Assembly: GCA_045632125.1 (NCBI GenBank)
Contig: JAZQWC010000082.1
Span: forward strand, 1 to 20,660
Direction: 5' to 3'
DNA length: 20,660 nt
DNA from: CALWPV01 sp045632125
GTDB lineage: Bacteria > Bacillota > Clostridia > Lachnospirales > Bianqueaceae
The first letter of the stretch is position 1; every line of letters starts with the position of its first letter. The notes under the pieces are model-generated. The model was not told the origin of the DNA. It was given only the letters and a program-made list of their open reading frames with translations, and ran no database searches. The position numbers were made by a program, and so were the translations under genes. Positions 1-7,052 of this stretch are shown here, one piece after another.

Positions 1-450
1 ATGCGGACCACGTCCATAACCGCCACCATGAGGCTCATGCCAATCTTCGTTTTGAGAATATTATAGCCCCAGTTTCAGTTTGTATTTTCGGCAGGCCTTA
101 GCGAGCTCTCCAATCACATCGCGTTTAAAAGGAGTAGCATCTACTATATTGTAAGGATCCACATCGGAGTGATACATGGCAAAACCGTCGTGATGCTTAC
201 TGGTAACAACAATGTATTGCATACCGGCATCTTTGGCAAGTTTAACCCATTCCTCTGCATCGAAGTAGATTGGATTAAAAATAGTGGCCAGTTTCTCATA
301 TTCTTTCATGGGAATATTAAAGCGGGATTGGATCCATTCACCAATGTAGTCCATGCGTTGGCCTTTCCATTCGCCGCCCAAAATTGAATAGAGTCCCCAG
401 TGAATCATGAGGCCGAACTTTGCCTGTTTGAACCATTCCTTATTTGTCAT
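1..450 (-). pseudogene. GH29 alpha-L-fucosidase, N-terminal part, interrupted by an in-frame stop
   Basis: The N-terminal part of a GH29 alpha-L-fucosidase, which removes fucose from glycans; no signal peptide, so probably a cytosolic enzyme acting on imported oligosaccharides. Seen: the family opening WFKQAKFGLMIHWGLYS (residues 6-22), then YIVVTSKHHDGFAMY (79-93). The start at 450 has AAGGAGGA at 457-464, 6 nt away. Translation stops at TAA (61-63) after KLKLGL, but the same frame reads on to the window edge as YSQNEDWHEPHGGGYGRGPH, the expected continuation of the GLYYS...DW..P motif. The TAA stands exactly where the first Tyr of YYS belongs, so one base change (TAT or TAC to TAA) explains it. 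The catalytic nucleophile would lie beyond the window. It sits 33 bp behind the beta-propeller gene, probably in one transcript. A sequencing error is the main alternative. Confidence 0.85.
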
Positions 451-483
451 GAGCAGTCCTCCTTAGTATAAGCTTAGATGCGA

Positions 484-1404
484 TTAGTCGCGGGGATTGA
501 TTCGATAGCTGATAAAAGCAAATTTAGTACTGTCCGGAGACCAAGAGTTTACATTGATCGTACCCTGACCGCCGAAGAGAGTAGCGATGGTATGAGGATT
601 ACTGCCATCGGAATTCATTAATCGTAATTCAACATCCTTATGAGGAAGATGTTCATCGGGATTTAAGTCACCTTTACGATAGGAGAGCATGACTACAAGC
701 TTATTGTTAGGCGAAATATGGGGGAACCAGGTGTTTCGCTCTTCATCAAAGGTCATTTGGGTCTGTTCAGAACCATCGGCTTTCATGCGCCAAGCCTGCA
801 TCAAGCCGGAGCGAACAGAATTAAACCAAATGTATTCTCCATCGCTGCTATATTCCGGCCCATCGTTCAAACCGGGAGCAGTTGTCAAACGTTTTTCAAT
901 GCCACCCAAAACCGGAATGGTATAAATATCATATTCCCCACCACGCTCAGCACAATAAGCCAAGGTCTGACCATCAGGTGACCAACCATGCAGATAACTG
1001 GGAGCCAAAGGGGTGATCAGTCGGGGAACGCCACCGGTCAGCGGTACGGTATAAATGCGGGATTCACCATCTTCCTTCGTTTGATGGCTGACAGCAATGG
1101 CAGTGCCATCGGCACTCAAAACATGATCGTTATTGCAGTTCTGTACATAATCGGTATCGATTTCGGTAATCGTACCGGTGGAAAGCTCATACTGATAGAT
1201 TTTTCCATTGCTGTTGTAGTAAATACATTTGCCATCCGGTGACCAGTTAGGCGCTTCGATTAGAGTATTAAACTCATGAAGCACAGTACGGGTGTTGGTT
1301 TGGATATCGTATATTTCCAAAATAGATTCATCATCAACACGGTACCAAGGATTGCTGTATTTGCTGTTAGGATCGTTTAGTAAAGCACGAATTTCAGGAT
1401 TCAT
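484..1404 (-). CDS. TolB/PD40-type beta-propeller protein
   Basis: A 306-residue protein made almost wholly of PD40 (WD40-like, TolB) repeats. At least five blades are visible by the WSPDG-type turn: APNWSPDGK, LHGWSPDGQ, GPEYSSDGE, FPHISPNNK and NSWSPDSTK. There is no signal peptide or membrane segment, so unlike periplasmic TolB it should stay in the cytosol; no catalytic domain is attached. GGAGGT at 1411-1416 lies 6 nt before the ATG. The gene is 33 bp upstream of the fucosidase and probably co-transcribed, which suggests a role in glycan or oligosaccharide use. The exact function is unknown. A polysaccharide-lyase-like propeller (oligogalacturonate lyase fold) is possible, but I saw no decisive active-site motif. 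Confidence 0.75.
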   Translation of the reverse strand: MNPEIRALLNDPNSKYSNPWYRVDDESILEIYDIQTNTRTVLHEFNTLIEAPNWSPDGKCIYYNSNGKIYQYELSTGTITEIDTDYVQNCNNDHVLSADGTAIAVSHQTKEDGESRIYTVPLTGGVPRLITPLAPSYLHGWSPDGQTLAYCAERGGEYDIYTIPVLGGIEKRLTTAPGLNDGPEYSSDGEYIWFNSVRSGLMQAWRMKADGSEQTQMTFDEERNTWFPHISPNNKLVVMLSYRKGDLNPDEHLPHKDVELRLMNSDGSNPHTIATLFGGQGTINVNSWSPDSTKFAFISYRINPRD

Positions 1405-1445
1405 GATTACACCTCCATAATAACATTGTTTAATTTACTAATTTA

Positions 1446-1473
1446 ATAGTAGCAGAATTACCTTAATTTGCAA
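1446..1473 (-). promoter_or_regulatory. putative promoter for the propeller-fucosidase genes
   Basis: On the minus strand, TTGCAA (1468-1473) is followed after 16 bp by TACTAT (1446-1451), which is preceded by TGC as in an extended -10. TTGCAA is its own reverse complement, so the same hexamer could serve as -35 for the divergent polymerase gene (TATGGT at 1492-1497, spacer 18). Both -10 boxes match only 4 of 6 consensus bases, so this is a weak call. Confidence 0.35.
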
Positions 1474-1536
1474 TGGATTATTAGAACGTAATATGGTAAG
1501 ATAAGATAAACGACTGCAAGAAAGGAGAGGTATAGA

Positions 1537-3036
1537 ATGAAAACGATAAAGAAAACATATATTGCAATTGATTTAAAATCCTTTTATGCCTCGGTGGAAT
1601 GTGTAAGTCGAGGAATGAATCCGCTAACTACGAATCTTGTAGTTGCAGATGGTGCCAAAACTGAAAAAACGATCTGCCTTGCAGTCACGCCCAGTTTAAA
1701 AGCGTATGGAATTTCAGGTCGCGCCAGACTTTTTGAAGTGGTAGAAGGAGTCAAAATTGCCAACGCGCAGCGTAAAACAAAGTTGAAGGGTAAAGAATTT
1801 CACGGAACCTCATATGATGACTCTGCATTAAAGCAAGACCCGTATTTGGCCATTGACTATATCGTTGCTCCGCCAAGAATGGCGTTGTATCGAGAGATGA
1901 GTTCAAAAATCGTAGCCACATATTTAAAGTATGTTTCGATAGAGGATCTGTATCCTTACAGTATTGATGAAGTTTTTATCGATGCTACGGCTTATTTGGA
2001 TACCTATGGAATGTCGGCGCAGGAACTGGCAACGACCATGATTAAAGATGTTTTGAATAGTTTCGGTGTAACAGCTACAGCGGGAATTGCCGAGAATATG
2101 TATCTATGCAAAGTGGCTCTGGATATTACTGCTAAGCATATTCAGCCGGATCAATATGGAGTTCGTATAGCGAATCTGGATATGATGACCTATCGCAGAA
2201 CTTTGTGGACACATAGACCAATGCGCGATTTTTGGATGGTGGGAGCCGCAACAGAACGTCGGTTGAATCGGTTGGGTATTTATACGATGGGCGATGTGGC
2301 GAGATGTTCCGTTTATAATGAGGAGCTGCTATATAATGAATTTGGCAAAAATGCAGTGTATTTGATCGATCAGGCCTGGGGCCGAGAGCCGGTGGATATT
2401 AAAAGCATAAAAGCATATAAGCCGGAATCCAGCAGTGTGGTTGCGGGGCAAGTATTGCTGCGTCCGTATACCTTCGAAGAAACCAGAATCGTAGTACAGG
2501 AAATGGTCGATAAATTAGTGTTGGAGCTAGTGGGAAAAGATCTGTTGACCGATCAAATTGTTTTAATGGTGGGTTATGATATTGAAAATTTAACGGATCC
2601 TACAAGGCGAGCAGCTTATAAAGGAGAAGTGAAAACAGATTCTTACGGACGTCAGGTACCCAAGCATGCCAGAGGAACTGCCAACATGGGAAAGCATACT
2701 TCTTCGACCAGGTTGATCATGGAAAGAACGTTGGAGCTTTTTGATCGAATTGTGGATAAGAACCTACTCATCAGAAGACTTTCCATAACTTCAAATCATC
2801 TTTTGCATGAAGAAGAAGTGGATCTGTTAGGGCGAGCAGATCAGCTAACCTTATTTGATCAGACCGAAACAGGAAAGAATATAAAGCAAGAGGATGAAAG
2901 AGAGAAAAAGATGCAGAAGGCTCTTCTGGAGATTAAAAATAAATTCGGTTCCAATGCTATATTGAAAGGAACCAGCTATATGGAAGGCGCTACAGGCAAA
3001 GAGAGAAATGCTACCATAGGTGGTCATAAAGCCTGA
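1537..3036 (+). CDS. Y-family DNA polymerase, UvrX/DinB type (translesion synthesis)
   Basis: An error-prone lesion-bypass polymerase of 499 residues. Seen: AIDLKSFYASVEC with the first metal-binding Asp at residue 12, YSIDEVFID with catalytic D144 and E145, a little-finger region around 290-420, and QLTLF at 436-440, a canonical beta-clamp binding motif that links it to the sliding clamp. It is longer than ordinary DinB (about 350 residues). The extra tail after the clamp motif ends in RNATIGGHKA, a tail I associate with clostridial members of this family. AGGAGAGG precedes the ATG. It lies 14 bp upstream of a YolD-like gene, the usual partner of UvrX-type polymerases in Firmicutes, so the two are probably one operon. 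I could not find a convincing LexA box upstream, so SOS control is not shown. Confidence 0.92.
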   Translation: MKTIKKTYIAIDLKSFYASVECVSRGMNPLTTNLVVADGAKTEKTICLAVTPSLKAYGISGRARLFEVVEGVKIANAQRKTKLKGKEFHGTSYDDSALKQDPYLAIDYIVAPPRMALYREMSSKIVATYLKYVSIEDLYPYSIDEVFIDATAYLDTYGMSAQELATTMIKDVLNSFGVTATAGIAENMYLCKVALDITAKHIQPDQYGVRIANLDMMTYRRTLWTHRPMRDFWMVGAATERRLNRLGIYTMGDVARCSVYNEELLYNEFGKNAVYLIDQAWGREPVDIKSIKAYKPESSSVVAGQVLLRPYTFEETRIVVQEMVDKLVLELVGKDLLTDQIVLMVGYDIENLTDPTRRAAYKGEVKTDSYGRQVPKHARGTANMGKHTSSTRLIMERTLELFDRIVDKNLLIRRLSITSNHLLHEEEVDLLGRADQLTLFDQTETGKNIKQEDEREKKMQKALLEIKNKFGSNAILKGTSYMEGATGKERNATIGGHKA

Positions 3037-3050
3037 GGAGGAAGAAAAAG

Positions 3051-3479
3051 ATGGTTGATAAATTTCCTTATGAAGATATTATTGATCTTCCGCCACACAT
3101 TTCGAAAAAACATCCGCAGCCTACAATGATGGAGAGGGCCGCCCGCTTTTCTCCCTTTGCTGCAGTGACAGGTTATGAAGATATGGTGCAGGAAGAGGCC
3201 AGGTATACTATAGAAAAAGCAGACTTGGATGAAAGTGCAAAGGAAAGAATCAGCGAAAAGCTGGGCATAATTGCACAGTATTTAGGAGAAAAGCCACAAG
3301 TTACGATCACATATTTCAAGCCGGATCACAGTAAAGCAGGAGGGGAATACTTGGAGGTTATCGGAACCGTTAAACATATCGATGAACATCGGCGCGTAGT
3401 GATCATGGAAAATGGAAATATAATCTATATTGAAGATATTTACGATATAAAAGGAAAAATATTTGAATGGATGCAATGA
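3051..3479 (+). CDS. YolD-like protein
   Basis: A 142-residue YolD-family protein. Visible family features are the N-terminal MMERAARFSPFAAVTGYEDM block (about residues 25-44) and a C-terminal beta-rich domain with IDEHRRVVIMENGNIIYIEDI. YolD proteins are found next to UvrX-type Y polymerases in Firmicutes and are thought to act with them, perhaps as a UmuD-like partner; the molecular role is not settled. GAGGAGG lies just before the ATG, and the gap to the polymerase stop is only 14 bp. The gene is followed at once by a strong hairpin terminator. Confidence 0.85.
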   Translation: MVDKFPYEDIIDLPPHISKKHPQPTMMERAARFSPFAAVTGYEDMVQEEARYTIEKADLDESAKERISEKLGIIAQYLGEKPQVTITYFKPDHSKAGGEYLEVIGTVKHIDEHRRVVIMENGNIIYIEDIYDIKGKIFEWMQ

Positions 3480-3514
3480 AAAAGCGTGATACCGAAGTAA
3501 GGTATCACGCTTTT
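3480..3514. terminator. bidirectional intrinsic terminator
   Basis: A perfect 14-bp stem, AAAAGCGTGATACC (3480-3493) with GGTATCACGCTTTT (3501-3514) and a 7-nt loop. T runs lie on both outer edges. It starts right after the YolD stop codon and lies 17 bp beyond the end of the convergent ATC-hydrolase-family gene, so it can end both transcripts. Confidence 0.9.
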
Positions 3515-3531
3515 GAAGTCTTATAAGTCTT

Positions 3532-4041
3532 TTAGTTTTCTTTAGGATAGCTGTAGCAATGGTCGCAGTACGCATCACCTTTCATTAAGGTGTGAGTACG
3601 TTCAAATTTGATTTGAGGGTTGATGCCGCTGACAACAGCAGGATCAGTCATGCAGTATACATGGTAGCCGATGTCAGTTAAGCCGGCTTTTTTGCAGGCC
3701 TCACAAACAGTACAGCGGGTAACTTTGAATTCAACACGATCTTCGCTTACCCATTCTTCCTCGTAATTGAGGGATTTTTTCAGGGGACCCCAGAACAGAT
3801 CCACAAAGCCTTTCAGTGAATTATCATCGATGCAAAGCTCTGCAGTTTCTTTCCATCCACGTTCTGTGCGGTTAAAAATGAACTCAGCAAATACCTGGCT
3901 TCCCTTTTCTTCACCCAGAGTTTCAATCAGGTGGTTGCGGAATTCCTGAAATAAACGGAGTTCTCTTTCCATAGCATCAGCACTTAAGCTATCACCAAAT
4001 AAGGTTTTTTCAATTCTGGCTTTTTTTTCTTCCGGTGTCAT
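3532..4041 (-). CDS. L-2-amino-thiazoline-4-carboxylate hydrolase (ATC hydrolase) family protein
   Basis: A 169-residue protein of the ATC hydrolase family. The founding enzyme opens the thiazoline ring of L-2-amino-delta2-thiazoline-4-carboxylate towards S/N-carbamoyl-L-cysteine. Seen: the C-terminal block YHVYCMTDPAVVSGINPQIKF followed by LMKGDAYCDHCY (about 126-163), a typical family ending, and seven Cys residues (70, 110, 113, 116, 130, 159, 162). Most clostridial members have no proven substrate, so the name gives the family, not the reaction. It is the last gene of the five-gene minus-strand operon, 23 bp after the oxidoreductase. AAAGGA precedes the start. Confidence 0.75.
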   Translation of the reverse strand: MTPEEKKARIEKTLFGDSLSADAMERELRLFQEFRNHLIETLGEEKGSQVFAEFIFNRTERGWKETAELCIDDNSLKGFVDLFWGPLKKSLNYEEEWVSEDRVEFKVTRCTVCEACKKAGLTDIGYHVYCMTDPAVVSGINPQIKFERTHTLMKGDAYCDHCYSYPKEN

Positions 4042-4064
4042 AAATTCTAATCCTTTCTTAATTA

Positions 4065-5162
4065 TTAGAGTATTCCATTAGGAAGAGAAGGATCCATGGG
4101 AGCTTCTCTTTCAAAATGTGAAGTCATAACATAGGGAGTTCCTGTTTTAGCACTTTCCATAATACCGGCCATGGCTTCTAGTACATGGAAGGTCTGCAGG
4201 CTTGTGGTGCGGCCGGGGCGACCGGTTTCCAGAGCTTTGGCTAAGTCATCAAGGCCTAAGCAGCGGGAGTTTTCGGCGTAGCCGAATTCCAGCGGATATT
4301 GGATCAGTTCTTTTTTCTCACCGTCATAGTATTCAATGGTACCACCAAAGTTATTGGGATCCGGCACATACAGAGTACCTTTGGTTCCATAGATTTCAAT
4401 GTTGGTCTGGCGAGATTGATAAATATCAAAGGAAGTCAGCAGAGAAACATTGACGCCGCTGTCAAGAGTGAGGAAGGCTTCGTAGTGAGTAGGTGTATTG
4501 ACTTGAATAATTTCGCCTACGTGAGGTTCAGCGGTAATAAGGCGGGTAGGATAAGCAGTGTTGCTGTAGCCGTAGACCTGACGGATGCCGCCCAGTAGAT
4601 TGATCAGGGCAGTAATGTAGTAGGGACCCATATCCAGCAAGGGACCACCGCCACGTTGATAGTAGAAGTCCGGATCGGGATGCCAGGTTTCCATGCCATG
4701 ACCGGCCATGACAAAGCGACCGCCGATAGGAGTACCGATCAGGCCCCCATCGATCAGTTTACGGCAGGTCTGAATGCCGGCACCCATGAAGGTGTCGGGT
4801 GCACCGCCGACTGTGAGGCCGAGTTCCTTGGCAAGGCGTACCAGTTCTTTACCTTCTTCCAAATCGGCGCCCAAGGGCTTTTCAGAATAAACATGCTTGC
4901 CGGCCAGCAGAGCAGCCTTGGAAACTTCAAAATGCTGATAGGGACGGGTCAGGTTAAGTACGATATCGATCTCCGGATCAGCAAACAGTTCATGCATTGT
5001 ATCGTAGATTTTGGGAATGCCGTATTCAGCCTGGGCTTTTTCAGCACGTTCACGAATCAAGTCACAGACAGCAACTAATTCCACATCTTTGAATACATTT
5101 TTGAAATTTTTCAAATAAATACCGCTGATGCAGCCTACACCAACCATACCGATTTTCTTCAT
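4065..5162 (-). CDS. Gfo/Idh/MocA family NAD(P)-dependent oxidoreductase
   Basis: A 365-residue dehydrogenase of the Gfo/Idh/MocA family, which oxidises or reduces sugars, inositols and related polyols. Seen: a Rossmann motif at the N-terminus (IGMVGVGCISG, residues 4-14), Asp34 (AVCD) after the second strand, SEKPLG with the family catalytic Lys95, and GGGPLLDMGPYY (171-182), in which the D-x-G core is kept but Tyr stands where many members have the active-site His. An ATG two codons upstream (5166-5168) is only 3 nt from AGGAG; the one at 5160-5162 has 9-nt spacing and gives the usual MKKIGMVG start, so it is preferred. Gaps of 18 bp upstream and 23 bp downstream place it in the operon. The substrate is not predictable. 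Confidence 0.9.
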   Translation of the reverse strand: MKKIGMVGVGCISGIYLKNFKNVFKDVELVAVCDLIRERAEKAQAEYGIPKIYDTMHELFADPEIDIVLNLTRPYQHFEVSKAALLAGKHVYSEKPLGADLEEGKELVRLAKELGLTVGGAPDTFMGAGIQTCRKLIDGGLIGTPIGGRFVMAGHGMETWHPDPDFYYQRGGGPLLDMGPYYITALINLLGGIRQVYGYSNTAYPTRLITAEPHVGEIIQVNTPTHYEAFLTLDSGVNVSLLTSFDIYQSRQTNIEIYGTKGTLYVPDPNNFGGTIEYYDGEKKELIQYPLEFGYAENSRCLGLDDLAKALETGRPGRTTSLQTFHVLEAMAGIMESAKTGTPYVMTSHFEREAPMDPSLPNGIL

Positions 5163-5180
5163 TGTCATTGTCTCCTTTTG

Positions 5181-6380
5181 TTATAAAGAAATTGTTTGAA
5201 TATATTTATCGGAACGAGCCAACCAGAAGCCATTGGCATATAACTCCAAGGTGTATTGATTGGACATATCAGTTATTGGAAGTTCGATAGAAAGAGTTTT
5301 CGGCATAATATTGCGATAATAGGAAGAACTAATCTTTTTCTGAGCAAGTATTTCGTTATTCGCATTTCGCAGGATCAAGGTATAACTATTGATACGGTAG
5401 CTGGAAGTTTGAGCTTGGGGAAAGGTGATTTGCAATATGTTTTCAGCAGACAGAGAGTAAGAACAGAAAAAGTCTTCCGGGAAATAGGGTTTGGCTTCGG
5501 TGAAAGCACGAGCATCGGTGAATTCGAAACTTTCAGGTTCCCAACAGGTGGGGATCATATAGCCTTCGTGGAAGAACTGCTGAGTGAGAATGTCCACAGG
5601 GAGAATGCGAACAGCATTGGCTGCATCAACTTCTACAATATAATACTGTGAAAATTCGTGGCAATCCGGAGGAATCGTGCCATACATATAATCAAATTCA
5701 TCTAGTTCCAGATACGAAATAGAACCAGTGCCCAGAGAGGTAAAAAACTTCTGATGGATACTGCGGGGATCGTTGATGGGAGCATGGGAATGACCGGAAA
5801 AGTCGATGACCTGGGGATAGTCGGTCAAAATGGGGAGCAGGTCATCGTTGCCCCAGTTGATACTGCCATATACTGTGTCGGTGAGATGCGGATGTTGGAA
5901 AACGAAGAAAGGACGTCGTTTTCCGCCTGCGGCGGCCTTGGATAAACAGGATTTGAGCCAAGTTTTCCGTTCTTCACTGAAGTGACAGTGACGGTCGGTG
6001 GACAAGCAGATAAAGGGGCAGCCTCCCAGTTCAAAGTAATTGTCGGGTTCCTGTCCAAAGATTTGTTTGAGTCGAAGAACTGCGCCATCGACACCATCTG
6101 GACAGAAACACTCGTGGCTGGCAGTGGTGAGGGTAATCTTGGTTTCGGGTTTGATTACGCGGTCCAAAGATTTTTTGAATTTGCGCATTTCTTCTTCGCT
6201 GCCGCAGTTGGAAAAATCGCCAACGGCGAAGAAGGCATCGATCTTAGGATAGGGGGTGGAAGCGGCATAATTGTAAGCAAGCTGCATTCCTTTCTCGAAA
6301 CGATCCTTCTCAACATCGTTATCAACCTGATAATGGATATCACTGGTGACAATAAATCTTAATTTGGGGATGAAGGTCAT
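5181..6380 (-). CDS. calcineurin-like metallophosphoesterase
   Basis: A 399-residue metallophosphoesterase with no signal peptide. Motifs in order: SDIH (D14, H16), GDFSNCG (D55), ASHE (88-90), HPH (H163), and SGHSHAPIND (H197, H199). In the third motif the usual GNH[D/E] reads A-S-H-E, so the Asn that normally bridges to the metal and phosphate is replaced by Ser88. The region after about 290 is beta-rich with no motif I know and could be an accessory sandwich domain. AGGAGGG lies 6 nt before the ATG. It sits 25 bp after the HAD phosphatase gene and 18 bp before the oxidoreductase. The substrate is unknown; phosphodiesters such as cyclic nucleotides or glycerophosphodiesters are typical of the superfamily. 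Confidence 0.85.
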   Translation of the reverse strand: MTFIPKLRFIVTSDIHYQVDNDVEKDRFEKGMQLAYNYAASTPYPKIDAFFAVGDFSNCGSEEEMRKFKKSLDRVIKPETKITLTTASHECFCPDGVDGAVLRLKQIFGQEPDNYFELGGCPFICLSTDRHCHFSEERKTWLKSCLSKAAAGGKRRPFFVFQHPHLTDTVYGSINWGNDDLLPILTDYPQVIDFSGHSHAPINDPRSIHQKFFTSLGTGSISYLELDEFDYMYGTIPPDCHEFSQYYIVEVDAANAVRILPVDILTQQFFHEGYMIPTCWEPESFEFTDARAFTEAKPYFPEDFFCSYSLSAENILQITFPQAQTSSYRINSYTLILRNANNEILAQKKISSSYYRNIMPKTLSIELPITDMSNQYTLELYANGFWLARSDKYIQTISL

Positions 6381-6405
6381 GACAGGCCCTCCTTATAATC
6401 ATGGG

Positions 6406-7032
6406 TTAGGCGAGCAGGTCTAACATTTCAGCAAAGTTCTGAATGCGCCAGTCGCAGGGCGGATACTGGGGAACGGCAGGGGTGAGCAGATGACAGGTTT
6501 TGCAGCCCGCATTATAGCCGGATTCCAGATCGCAGACACGGTCACCGATCATGACGGTGTTTTCGGGAGTGCCGCCGTATTTTTCCATTAAATAATAGAT
6601 TACATCCGGGGCGGGTTTTACGACAAATTCGGGATCATCGGCGGTGATGACAGCTTTGAAATCATCACGGATACCGGCCTCATCCAGTAAATGATAAATG
6701 GAGTCACCACGGTTGGTGAAAATGTAATTGTCGGCGCCGATTTCACGGACACGCTTTAATACCTCGGGAATCTGGGCAAAAAGGCGTACTGGCTGCTCAC
6801 TTTCGGCACTGCTGTATTTTTTATAGTGAGCACGCAAATCGGGAAGCTGATACAGATCTGCATAATAATTGATGGCGTGAGGAATGGTGACCATCATTTT
6901 TTCCAGAATTTCAGTCTGGGAAACATCGTAGCCGAAGTCCAGAAGGGCGTTTCGCAAACACCCGGTGATGAAGGGATAGGTGTCCAACAAGGTTCCATCG
7001 AAATCCCAGATAAAAAGCTTCATATTTTTCAT
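6406..7032 (-). CDS. HAD-superfamily phosphatase (phosphoglycolate-phosphatase-like)
   Basis: A 208-residue HAD hydrolase (subfamily IA with an alpha-helical cap). All four motifs are present: DFDGT (D10, D12), FTNRG (T106), VVKPAPD (K139) and MIGDRVCDLESG (D164, D168). It should remove phosphate from a small metabolite through an aspartyl-phosphate. Longer starts exist (up to 7098) but would overlap the end of the upstream gene. GAGG lies 8 nt before the ATG at 7030-7032, which gives MKNMKLFIWDFDGT. An ATG at 7036-7038 is only 2 nt from that site. The gene is 20 bp downstream of the ACT-MBL gene in the same operon. The substrate cannot be told from sequence. Confidence 0.88.
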   Translation of the reverse strand: MKNMKLFIWDFDGTLLDTYPFITGCLRNALLDFGYDVSQTEILEKMMVTIPHAINYYADLYQLPDLRAHYKKYSSAESEQPVRLFAQIPEVLKRVREIGADNYIFTNRGDSIYHLLDEAGIRDDFKAVITADDPEFVVKPAPDVIYYLMEKYGGTPENTVMIGDRVCDLESGYNAGCKTCHLLTPAVPQYPPCDWRIQNFAEMLDLLA

Positions 7033-7052
7033 GTACATTTCCTCTATGAGTA

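Noticed and set aside
1484..1497. Possible LexA (SOS) box upstream of the polymerase, GAACGTAATATGGT
   Set aside because: Only the left half-site GAAC fits; the right half lacks GTTC/GTTT at the proper spacing.
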